From the NCBI RefSeq assembly GCF_034931005.1, contig NZ_JAYGIN010000002.1:124001-188000 (forward strand): a stretch of 64,000 bases of DNA. The letters are read 5' to 3'. Positions 8,473 through 15,214 of the stretch are shown in pieces; positions within the stretch are counted from its first letter, which is position 1, and each line of letters opens with the position of its first letter. This stretch comes from Arcicella sp034931005 (GTDB lineage Bacteria > Bacteroidota > Bacteroidia > Cytophagales > Spirosomataceae). The position numbers and the translations under genes were made by a program. The notes under the pieces are model-generated. The model searched no databases and was not told the DNA's origin. It saw only the letters and a list, made by a program, of their open reading frames with translations.

Positions 8473-9078
8473 CTAAATACTTTTCATGGGGTTTTGTTTG
8501 TACTCTTTTACTTTTTCAATAATTGTTAATTGGCGGTTTAAAATATCCACTTGAACTTGTAAATTTTGAATCATAGCTTTTACTAAGTCTTCCTGATTGG
8601 GCGTTGCAGAAAGTTCTGTTTGAAGGTTGTGATAATCTTTATTTAACTTTTCAATTTCCGTTTCAAACTCATTGTACAAAACTGGGTCGTGTTCTTCAAT
8701 TTGTTTTATTTCTTCTCTTTTCGACTCAATTAAACTGGCATATTGTACCATTTGATTACCGTATTGTGGAGCAATATTAGCGACAATCTGTTCGGTAGAA
8801 TTCGTTTTTGATTGAAATAAAAATACCGCAAAACACCCAATTAGTAAAATCAAACTGGCTGCCATTGCCCAAAATTTCATTTTAGAAATAGACGATTTCT
8901 TGAATTTGATAATAATTTCATCAGATTCTTCATTGGGGGCAATTCCTTTTTTATCGCTTTCACTAAGGGATTTATCAAGTTTATCCCAAAGTCCAGCAGG
9001 AACTTCGTGCATATCAAATTCTGCACGATTTTCTCGGATGAATTGTTCTAATCCTTGTGTATTTTTTTGACTTTTCAT
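8473..9078 (-). CDS. Transmembrane anti-sigma factor-like protein
   Basis: A 201-residue protein starting at ATG 9078; the frame can be extended to GTG 9090, but that lies in the intergenic hairpin. The N-terminal cytoplasmic part carries the short motif VPAGLWDKLDKSL common in Bacteroidota anti-sigma proteins. One membrane helix spans about 69-89 (MKFWAMAASLILLIGCFAVF), followed by a long coiled-coil region outside. It sits between an ECF sigma gene and an envelope protein gene, so it most likely holds the sigma factor at the membrane. Direct binding is inferred from position. Confidence 0.75.
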   Translation of the reverse strand: MKSQKNTQGLEQFIRENRAEFDMHEVPAGLWDKLDKSLSESDKKGIAPNEESDEIIIKFKKSSISKMKFWAMAASLILLIGCFAVFLFQSKTNSTEQIVANIAPQYGNQMVQYASLIESKREEIKQIEEHDPVLYNEFETEIEKLNKDYHNLQTELSATPNQEDLVKAMIQNLQVQVDILNRQLTIIEKVKEYKQNPMKSI

Positions 9079-9083
9079 TTTTG

Positions 9084-9143
9084 GTAGCACGGGAATCTTT
9101 CCCGTGGGCAGGTACTACAAACACGAGAAAAATTCCCGTGTTA
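9084..9143. repeat. GTAGCACGGG-type hairpin between sigma and anti-sigma genes
   Basis: GTAGCACGGGAAT...TTCCCGTG and CACGAG...ATTCCCGTGTTAC form a nested inverted repeat that fills the 69-base gap between the sigma stop (9148) and the anti-sigma ATG (9078). The same type of element, with a different core word, fills the equivalent gap at 49702-49755. Confidence 0.75.
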
Positions 9144-9147
9144 CTAT

Positions 9148-9690
9148 TTAATTCTTTAAAATTTCTAATAATCGTTTTTTCGCACGAATATATTGCGTGC
9201 GAGACGTTGATTCGGCAATTCCCAAAACCTCAGCGATTTCTTCGTGGTCATAACCTTCCAATAAATACAAACAAATAACCGTTCTGAAACCATCGGGGAG
9301 TTGCTGAATGGCGTGTTGCACTCGTTGAATGTCATAATTTAGACTTTCTTCGTCGTAAGATTCTTCATCACTAATATCTAAACTCTCGTCAATATCAACC
9401 AATTGTACTTTTCGGTTGCGTAACTGATTCAAAGCTCGATTAATCACAATTTGTTTTAACCATGCTCCAAACGTACTGGTTTGTCTGAAATCATGAATTT
9501 TCTGGAAAGCATCCAAGAAAGCGTCCTGTAAAACGTCTTCAGCTTCACCATTATGGTTCACAATTCTGACCGCCACGTTATACATAGACTTTGCATAAAG
9601 TCGATAAATCTCATACTGAGCCTTGCGTTCGCCCCGACGGCAAGCCTCTACGAGTGGGAGATGTTTGTCTATGTAAAGCGTTTGTTCCAG
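9148..9690 (-). CDS. ECF sigma factor, probable non-ATG start
   Basis: Group 4 sigma factor. The first ATG (9585) gives only 145 residues and cuts off the start of region 2. The frame stays open to a TAA at 9697-9699, and the extra codons encode LPLVEACRRGERKAQYEIYRL, a normal region 2 start. No ATG, GTG or TTG exists in that stretch. A CTG at 9690 would give 180 residues and would place the conserved Ala-Cys at exactly the same distance from the start as in the paralogue at 49758-50303 (181 residues). Region 4 ends with the helix-turn-helix YDHEEIAEVLGIAESTSRTQ. It leads the anti-sigma/DUF4097 unit. Confidence 0.8.
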   Translation of the reverse strand: MEQTLYIDKHLPLVEACRRGERKAQYEIYRLYAKSMYNVAVRIVNHNGEAEDVLQDAFLDAFQKIHDFRQTSTFGAWLKQIVINRALNQLRNRKVQLVDIDESLDISDEESYDEESLNYDIQRVQHAIQQLPDGFRTVICLYLLEGYDHEEIAEVLGIAESTSRTQYIRAKKRLLEILKN

Positions 9691-9810
9691 AGGAAGTTAG
9701 TTGTGATTTAGTGATTGAGTGAATTAACTCAAGTTCAAACAAATGACACAGAATGTTTTTAGAATGTTGCAAAAGTGGAAGAAAACTTAGAATAATTTTG
9801 AAAATACGAC

Positions 9811-9835
9811 ATTTGTCGTTAAATTTATGACAAAT
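9811..9835. promoter_or_regulatory. Inverted repeat upstream of the Xre/RES pair, candidate operator
   Basis: ATTTGTC (9811-9817) and GACAAAT (9829-9835) are perfect inverted arms 11 bases apart, 70 bases before the antitoxin ATG. Antitoxins of this class usually repress their own promoter through such sites; the assignment is inference. Confidence 0.45.
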
Positions 9836-9904
9836 ATTCAAAAGGGGGCTTGCGCTACCTTTCCTGTCTTATCTCTATGAATAACTAAATAGCGTTTTAA
9901 ACTT

Positions 9905-10354
9905 ATGCCTTTACCAAAAGTCCTGCCAATCCCGACACTCGTTGTATTGTTGGGTGGGCAAACTATCATCAATCGTCAAATCAGACATGATTTTGACTTG
10001 ATTGAGATAGCAAAAGAAGGGCTTCCGAAACAAGCCTTAGACGCTCTGGCTCTGCAAATTTCTTTCTCAAACAAAGAAATGGCAGAGGTGTTGAATGTAT
10101 CCGAAAGGACAGTTCAACGCTACCGAGACGACCAAAGATTAGACAAAGATGCCTCTGCGAAGCTAATTCGTTTGGCAAAATTGTATGAATTGGGTGAGGA
10201 AACTTTCGGAAGTCTTACGAGATTCAAAAGCTGGATGCAGTCTCACATTCCCGCATTGGGTGGAAAACGCCCTATGGATTTGTTGGATACGCCATTAGGC
10301 TATGAACTCATCGAAAGAGAGTTAATTTACATTGAGCATGGAATCTTTGCTTAG
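9905..10354 (+). CDS. Xre/MbcA/ParS-type antitoxin (DUF2384)
   Basis: A 149-residue antitoxin. The N-terminal half holds a helix-turn-helix of the Xre-like type (FSNKEMAEVLNVSERTVQRYRDD, about residues 58-80). The C-terminal half is the toxin-binding domain, with FGSLTRFKSWMQSHIPALGGKRPMDLLDTPLGYELI matching the DUF2384 consensus, where GGKRPxDLL is diagnostic. It neutralises the RES toxin encoded 36 bases downstream, and the HTH probably autoregulates the operon. The inverted repeat at 9811-9835 is a possible binding site. Confidence 0.93.
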   Translation: MPLPKVLPIPTLVVLLGGQTIINRQIRHDFDLIEIAKEGLPKQALDALALQISFSNKEMAEVLNVSERTVQRYRDDQRLDKDASAKLIRLAKLYELGEETFGSLTRFKSWMQSHIPALGGKRPMDLLDTPLGYELIERELIYIEHGIFA

Positions 10355-10390
10355 AAAATTTCATGCTCGCCTAATCCTAATAAGGTAGAA

Positions 10391-10858
10391 ATGGAGGTTT
10401 TTAGAATTTGTAAGCACAAAAGAGCAAGAGATTTATCGGGTTATGGAGCAAGCCTAAAAGGTGCAAGGTGGAATCGTAGAGGTACTATGTTACTTTATAC
10501 GGCATCGCACCGGTCATTGGCATTGTTGGAAGTATTGGTTCACATGGGTGAAACTTATCCAGAAGAGGATTACGCTATTGTTACATTAGAGATTCCCGAT
10601 GATTCCATTATTTTACTTGATACTTCAAGTTTACCCGATGGTTGGTATAAAATATCAGACCCAGCAAGTCAGGCAATGTTTACGGATGATTGGCTGAAAG
10701 AAGAACAATCTATTTCAATGGGTGTTCCATCGGCAATTATTCCACAAGAAATTAATTATCTTATTAACCCTCTTCATCCGAACTTTCAAGATATAAAAAT
10801 TAAATATATCGAAAGATTTAATTTTGATGAAAGACTATTTAAAGATGTCACAGACTAA
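10391..10858 (+). CDS. RES-domain toxin
   Basis: A 155-residue RES-family toxin. The family residues are visible: the Arg of FRICK near the start, GxRWNxxG as GARWNRRG (residues 24-31), the tyrosine of LLYTASHRSLALLE with its conserved Glu, and a late Ser in GVPSAIIPQEINYLINPLH. RES toxins such as MbcT and ParT degrade NAD+ or ADP-ribosylate a target and stop growth. With the upstream DUF2384 antitoxin this forms a complete type II toxin-antitoxin pair of normal length, so it appears intact. Confidence 0.93.
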   Translation: MEVFRICKHKRARDLSGYGASLKGARWNRRGTMLLYTASHRSLALLEVLVHMGETYPEEDYAIVTLEIPDDSIILLDTSSLPDGWYKISDPASQAMFTDDWLKEEQSISMGVPSAIIPQEINYLINPLHPNFQDIKIKYIERFNFDERLFKDVTD

Positions 10859-11354
10859 GCCCGCTCAATTTTATATCAACGCCTACAATATGCAAAGTCA
10901 TCCCGAAGGTGGATATTTTGCAGAAACCTACCGTTCGGCGGAAACTATTCCTCAAAATGCCCTTTCAAGCCGTTTTAAAGGCGAGCGTAGTTTTTCTACG
11001 GGAATTTATTTCTTGTTAGAAAGTCATCATATTTCAGCTCTTCATCGGATAGAATCTGATGAAATGTGGCATTTTTATACGGGTTGTCCGTTGAATGTTT
11101 ATGTGATTGATAATCAGGGAGAATTGAACATTATTCGTTTAGGGAATAATCCCGAAAAGGGAGAAGTTTTTCAAGCTGTTGTTCCTGCGGGGATGTGGTT
11201 TGGTTCTAAACCTGCTGAACCAGATAGTTATTCTTTGGTGGGCTGTACCGTAGCCCCAGGTTTTGATTTTGAAGATTTTGAAATGAAAAGTAGAGATGAG
11301 CTATTGACTATGTTTTCACAACATAGAGAAGTCGTGGAAATGCTTACTTATTGA
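10845..11354 (+). CDS. Cupin protein of the DUF985 family
   Basis: A 169-residue cupin starting at ATG 10845, overlapping the RES toxin end by 14 bases; an in-frame ATG at 10827 is also possible. Family landmarks are HPEGGYFAETYRS near the start, TGIYFLLESHHISALHRIESDEMWHFYTG in the core, and the late WFGSKP...YSLVGCTVAPGFDFEDFEM. Members bind small ligands or metals in a beta-barrel, but no general activity is established. The overlap suggests co-transcription with the toxin-antitoxin pair, perhaps only by chance. Confidence 0.85.
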   Translation: MSQTKPAQFYINAYNMQSHPEGGYFAETYRSAETIPQNALSSRFKGERSFSTGIYFLLESHHISALHRIESDEMWHFYTGCPLNVYVIDNQGELNIIRLGNNPEKGEVFQAVVPAGMWFGSKPAEPDSYSLVGCTVAPGFDFEDFEMKSRDELLTMFSQHREVVEMLTY

Positions 11355-11600
11355 TTGGTTGACTGGTTACTGGTGTATTGGTTATTGGTGTATTGGTTAC
11401 TGGTAGATTGGTTATTGGTAGATTGGTTATTGGTGTATTGGTTACTGGTAGATTGGTTACTGGTGTATTGGTTACTGGTAGATTGGTTACTGGTGTATTG
11501 GTTACTGGTGTATTGGTTATAAGAATGCCACATCTGTCGATAACTAATTGACCAATAACCAATCCACCAATAACCAATACACCAGTAACCACTCTACTTG
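11346..11600. repeat. Low-complexity tandem and inverted TGGTTAYTGG repeat
   Basis: From about 11352 to 11520 there are about a dozen alternating 15-base units of the type TGGTTACTGGTGTAT or TGGTTATTGGTAGAT. After a short spacer, 11545-11595 carries the inverse words (CCAATAACCAATCCACCAATA). The block fills the gap between the cupin and the DUF4136 lipoprotein and can form a large hairpin. ORFs called inside it are artefacts of the repeat. Confidence 0.9.
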
Positions 11601-12184
11601 CTCGCCAAAACCTGCGATGTTACTATCGTTTTACCCGCAATATAATCTTTTGCAAATATTTTATAATTATCGAAAATCTGTCTTGTGGCTACTCTAAGTG
11701 CTTTTTCGTCAATTTTACTCGTTTCAGGTTGAGCAATTCCTGCTGCATATCCCATCCAAATTGGACGATTTGAGTCGTTCTCTACAAATTGAAGTAATAA
11801 CGTCCCTTTTCTAAGTCTAACTCTTCTAAGTTCCTCGTTCATATTTTCTTTTCCCAACCCCCTAAATGAGCGTTGAAGAACCGATAAATTTACATCACTT
11901 GGAAAAAGAGCATAAAAAACAATAAGATTTGGGCGTTCTTTAGAGTCTTGATAACCCCGAAGTTTCATCTGGTTGCCAATTTCATCAATAACTGCTTGAA
12001 ATTGATAGGTTGTATCAATGATGTTAAACTGTTTTTCAACTGTTGTAAATGACTGATAATTAGGTTTAAAGACTTCATCTTCAATTTCTCTATGACAAGC
12101 AGTGCCTATCTGGAAACCATTTCTATTGCAAGATGTTATTAAAGCAATGAATGCGACAAAAAATAATAAATAGATTTTTTTCAT
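11594..12184 (-). CDS. DUF4136-type lipoprotein
   Basis: A 196-residue protein with a lipoprotein signal peptide ending in the lipobox LITSC (Cys19). After a roughly 35-residue linker the sequence follows DUF4136: YQSFTTVEKQFNIID, then ERPNLIVFYALF, and the conserved PIWMGYAAG near residue 140, with a final helical segment. DUF4136 lipoproteins are common in Bacteroidota envelopes; the function is unknown. It is convergent with the cupin gene across the repeat block. Confidence 0.8.
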   Translation of the reverse strand: MKKIYLLFFVAFIALITSCNRNGFQIGTACHREIEDEVFKPNYQSFTTVEKQFNIIDTTYQFQAVIDEIGNQMKLRGYQDSKERPNLIVFYALFPSDVNLSVLQRSFRGLGKENMNEELRRVRLRKGTLLLQFVENDSNRPIWMGYAAGIAQPETSKIDEKALRVATRQIFDNYKIFAKDYIAGKTIVTSQVLASK

Positions 12185-12432
12185 AATAGAGCTGATTTTA
12201 ATGAACTAATGATTTAACCATCTGATTTTCAGATTGTTTTACATTGTTCTAATAAATTATGGAATTTAAGTAGCTTGTTGTTTTTTATTCGTAAAATAGA
12301 TATTCACTTTGGTGAAATGTATTAATAAATTTAAACTATTAAATTGTGGCTTATTCGTTAAAGGTTTTCAGAATTGCCTTCAGCTTATGAAATGACTAAA
12401 TAATGGGTAAATTAGAATTAATAAATTTTAAG

Positions 12433-13143
12433 ATGAACAAAAAAATAAAAATTCGTGTAGATGTGGTTTCGGACATTGTTTGTCCTTGGTGTTATATTGG
12501 TAAGCGTAGGTTAGAAAATGCTATTAAATATACACAAACTTCTGATAATGTGCAAGTTGATGACATAGAAATTGTCTATCATCCTTTTCAACTTGACCCT
12601 TCTGTTCCAGCCGAAGGAATGGATTTTCAGCTTTATATGGAAAACCGTTTTGGCGGTAATTTTGTTGAGAAATTTCACCAAGTTGAACAAGCTGCTGCAA
12701 CCGAGGGCTTGTCGTTTGATTTTGCTAATTTACCCAAAAGTATCAATACATTTACGCTTCACAGAATACTTACGGTGGCAGAGCAAGATGGGATTCAGGC
12801 GGAAGTGAAAGAGGCTTTTATGCAAGCTTATTTTGTGGATAAAATCGACCTAACTGTGGAGGAAAATATTATTGAAATAATGGCTAAATACGCTTGGAAT
12901 GAGGCGAAAACCAAAGAGATTATTCATTCAGACGTAGCTTCGGATGAGGTAAAAGAAGAAATGAATTATTATCGTCAATTGGGCGTTTCGGGTGTTCCTT
13001 TCTTTATTTTTAATCAGAAATACGCCATTTCGGGAGCGCAATCATCGGATGTTTTTGTAGAAATTATCGAGAAAGTTGCTCAGGAATTAGAAGTGACAAA
13101 TGTGGAGGGAGAAGTTTGTGATATTGACGGTGAAAATTGTTGA
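12433..13143 (+). CDS. DsbA-family oxidoreductase (FrnE-like)
   Basis: A 236-residue thioredoxin-fold protein starting at ATG 12433 (an upstream ATG at 12403 adds ten residues). The active site is CPWC in VSDIVCPWCYIGKRRLE, and the cis-proline loop is GVSGVPFFIF near residue 190. There is no signal peptide, so it is cytoplasmic like FrnE and related 2-hydroxychromene isomerase-like proteins. FrnE-type proteins reduce or isomerise disulfides under oxidative stress. A C-terminal CDIDGENC adds two extra cysteines, as seen in some FrnE proteins. Confidence 0.85.
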   Translation: MNKKIKIRVDVVSDIVCPWCYIGKRRLENAIKYTQTSDNVQVDDIEIVYHPFQLDPSVPAEGMDFQLYMENRFGGNFVEKFHQVEQAAATEGLSFDFANLPKSINTFTLHRILTVAEQDGIQAEVKEAFMQAYFVDKIDLTVEENIIEIMAKYAWNEAKTKEIIHSDVASDEVKEEMNYYRQLGVSGVPFFIFNQKYAISGAQSSDVFVEIIEKVAQELEVTNVEGEVCDIDGENC

Positions 13144-13150
13144 AATTAAT

Positions 13151-13238
13151 AGCCCACAGATAATACGGATGATACAGATTTTCACAGATTTTTTCTTTAT
13201 CATGTGAAAATCGGTTAAATCCGTATCATCCGTGGGCT
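13151..13238. repeat. Quasi-palindromic intergenic repeat, ACGGAT/CAGATT family
   Basis: AGCCCACAGATAATACGGAT... (13151-13188) pairs with ...ATCCGTATCATCCGTGGGCT (13201-13238), with several mismatches in arms of about 38 bases. It lies between convergent genes (DsbA-like and comB) and shares its words with the palindromes at 533-690 and 34236-34323. Confidence 0.8.
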
Positions 13239-13243
13239 AAAAT

Positions 13244-13948
13244 TTACATATTTACCAAAGAATTACCCCTCAAAACTGGTAAAACATCATATAAATCATG
13301 TTGCAAACAATACGCTATATCTTTTTGAATACCAAGACGTTGTAATCTTTTTACGTGTGATGAAGAAGCTACGCAAGCCAATAAATCATCTTTACCCAAA
13401 TTATAAAGACGTTGAGCCATCAAAGCGGCATCTTCTTCTATCATAAATTCGTCTTGCAAACGCTCAACCAAAGCACCCGCAAATAGCGTATCTTCTAAAT
13501 TTGGTTTGCCTTTCCAACCCGCACAAAGTACCAAAACATCGTATTGTTGGTCTTTTAAATAGGTTGTTAAAGCTCCTAAATTCAAGAATGAACCCACCAT
13601 TACTTTTACCGCATTTTTCGATTTTGTAATTGCCAAAGTTCCGTTGGTGGTTGTTACACAAATGGTTGAACCTTGTACTTTTTCAGCCATGTAACTAAAT
13701 GGTGAATTGTCAAAATCGAAACCTTCGGGCGTTTTTCCGTCACGTTCAGCAGCGGCTAAATAGCCTTTTTGCTGATAAGCTATACATTCGTCAATTGTGG
13801 CAACGGGAATAATTGCTTCTACGCCATTGGCAAAAGCCGTTGTCATGCAAGAAGTAGCTCTAAAAATATCAACTACCACAACAATTGAATTTTCAATATC
13901 GTGAAGATGTAATAATTCAGGGGTTAAGCAAACGTCAATTTTTTTCAT
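13244..13948 (-). CDS. comB: 2-phosphosulfolactate phosphatase family protein
   Basis: A 234-residue ComB-family protein. Visible family motifs are VVVVDIFRATSCMTTAFANG (residues 23-42), AAAERDGKTPEGFDFDNSP, CVTTTNGTLAI and VLCAGWKG. ComB hydrolyses 2-phosphosulfolactate to sulfolactate with Mg2+, a step known from coenzyme M synthesis in methanogens. Cytophagales do not make coenzyme M; a role in sulfonate or sulfonolipid metabolism is plausible, but that is inference, and comA is not in the window. It follows gcvT on the same strand, separated by a hairpin. Confidence 0.85.
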   Translation of the reverse strand: MKKIDVCLTPELLHLHDIENSIVVVVDIFRATSCMTTAFANGVEAIIPVATIDECIAYQQKGYLAAAERDGKTPEGFDFDNSPFSYMAEKVQGSTICVTTTNGTLAITKSKNAVKVMVGSFLNLGALTTYLKDQQYDVLVLCAGWKGKPNLEDTLFAGALVERLQDEFMIEEDAALMAQRLYNLGKDDLLACVASSSHVKRLQRLGIQKDIAYCLQHDLYDVLPVLRGNSLVNM

Positions 13949-13952
13949 TTTG

Positions 13953-14010
13953 TAATCCGATGTCTCAGCATCGGGGGATAATTGTTCTTATCCGATGCGG
14001 AAGCATCGAG
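13953..14010. repeat. GTAATCCGATG hairpin between gcvT and comB
   Basis: GTAATCCGATG..CAGCATCGGGGGATAA and TTATCCGATGCGGAAGCATCGAGTTAC form an inverted repeat whose arms each contain a smaller hairpin (CGATG...CATCG). It fills the 62-base gap, so it may limit readthrough from gcvT into comB. Confidence 0.75.
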
Positions 14011-15111
14011 TTACACTTTCAAAAACGGCATTTTTGTTACAACTGCCTTCAAATATTTGTTACGGATATTGATATAAATTTCAGAACCATTTTTGATGTA
14101 TTCTGTGGCAACATATCCCATTCCGATTCCTTTGCTCATGGATGGCGACTGTGTTCCTGAGGTAACTTCACCAATGATATTTCCTGCGGCATCCATGATT
14201 TCATAATGTTGTCTTGGAATACCTCTATCAATCATTTCAAAGCCTACCAATTTCTTAGTTACACCATTTTCTTTGATTTTTTTATGGAAATCAGAATTAA
14301 TGAACTCTTTGTTGAATTTGGTAATCCAACCCAAACCTGCTTCAATTGGCGACGTTGTGTCGTCTATATCATGTCCGTATAAACAATAACCCATTTCGGT
14401 ACGTAAAGTATCTCTTGCTCCTAAACCAACAGGTACGATATTGAATTCTGCCCCTGCCTCAAAAATGGCTTTCCAGATGGCTTCGGCGTGTTCGTTTGGT
14501 ACATAAACTTCCATTCCTCCTGCACCTGTATAACCAGTTGTTGCAATTAAAACATCACTAATACCTGCCACTGTTCCTTCTTTGAAAGTATAATATTCCA
14601 TCGAACCCAAGTCTAAGTCGGTAAGTTTTTGCATCGTTGCCACACCTTTTGGACCTTGAACCGCAAAAAGACTCATGCCTTCGCTAATGTCCTGCATTTC
14701 TACACCAAATGAATTGTGCGATTGCATCCAAGTCCAATCTTTCTCTATATTGGAAGCATTTACGACCAAAAAGTATTCATTGTCGTTACGTTTATAAACC
14801 AAAAGGTCGTCAACGATACCACCTTTGTCGTTTGGTAAACATGAATATTGAACTTTGCCATCTACCAAAGCAGAAACATCGTTAGAAGTAACGTACTGTA
14901 AAAACTCAGTTGCACGCTCGCCTTTTACCACGAACTCGCCCATGTGTGAGACATCAAAAACGCCCACTGAACTACGTACTGCCAAATGCTCTTGAATCAG
15001 GTTTGTGTATAAAACAGGCATTGAATAGCCCGCAAAAGGTACCATTTTCGCTCCAAGAGCAACGTGAAGGTCGTTGAGGTGTACAAATTTTAGTTGTTCA
15101 GTTTGTTCCAT
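14011..15111 (-). CDS. gcvT: Aminomethyltransferase, glycine cleavage system T protein
   Basis: A 366-residue GcvT of normal length. Landmarks are LNDLHVALGAKMVPFAGYSMPVLY at the N-terminus, VFDVSHMGEF, the folate-binding region with ARDTLRTEMGYCLYGHDID (the Asp in LYGHDID is the family site), and the C-terminal GEVTSGTQSPSMSKGIGMGYV. It transfers the aminomethyl carbon from lipoyl-GcvH to tetrahydrofolate. gcvH and gcvP are not adjacent, but lipB and lpdA, which serve the same complex, lie elsewhere in the window. No glycine riboswitch is evident upstream. Confidence 0.95.
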   Translation of the reverse strand: MEQTEQLKFVHLNDLHVALGAKMVPFAGYSMPVLYTNLIQEHLAVRSSVGVFDVSHMGEFVVKGERATEFLQYVTSNDVSALVDGKVQYSCLPNDKGGIVDDLLVYKRNDNEYFLVVNASNIEKDWTWMQSHNSFGVEMQDISEGMSLFAVQGPKGVATMQKLTDLDLGSMEYYTFKEGTVAGISDVLIATTGYTGAGGMEVYVPNEHAEAIWKAIFEAGAEFNIVPVGLGARDTLRTEMGYCLYGHDIDDTTSPIEAGLGWITKFNKEFINSDFHKKIKENGVTKKLVGFEMIDRGIPRQHYEIMDAAGNIIGEVTSGTQSPSMSKGIGMGYVATEYIKNGSEIYINIRNKYLKAVVTKMPFLKV

Positions 15112-15148
15112 TGAATGATTTGTTCGTTTTTAATGCTACAAAAGTACA

Positions 15149-15187
15149 ATAAAAAAACCTGATAGTCAGAATTGACCATCAGGTTAT
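15149..15187 (-). terminator. Rho-independent terminator of the M28 peptidase gene
   Basis: AACCTGATAGTCA (from 15156) pairs with TGACCATCAGGTT (to 15185) around a short loop; on the minus strand the stem is followed by seven T residues. A possible gcvT promoter -7 element (TACTTTTG, 15139-15146) follows directly. Confidence 0.85.
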
Positions 15188-15214
15188 GTATTTTATCAAT
15201 GAATAATTTTTAAA

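Noticed and set aside
9611..9841. A 76-residue minus-strand ORF upstream of the ECF sigma gene
   Set aside because: It overlaps the sigma N-terminal coding region in another frame, has no recognisable features, and the sigma frame is supported by clear homology to the paralogue at 49758.
11346..11520. Possible CRISPR array
   Set aside because: The units are 15 bases and directly contiguous with no unique spacers, no cas genes are near, and an inverse copy follows. It is low-complexity DNA.
11344..11592. Open frames on the minus strand encoding Thr-Asn-Pro repeats
   Set aside because: They are translations of the TGGTTAYTGG tandem repeat in two frames. There is no real start context, and the periodicity is that of the DNA word, not of a protein.
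15112..15214. Glycine riboswitch upstream of gcvT
   Set aside because: The region is short and is taken up by the terminator of the M28 gene and a -7-like box; the conserved glycine aptamer core is not seen.
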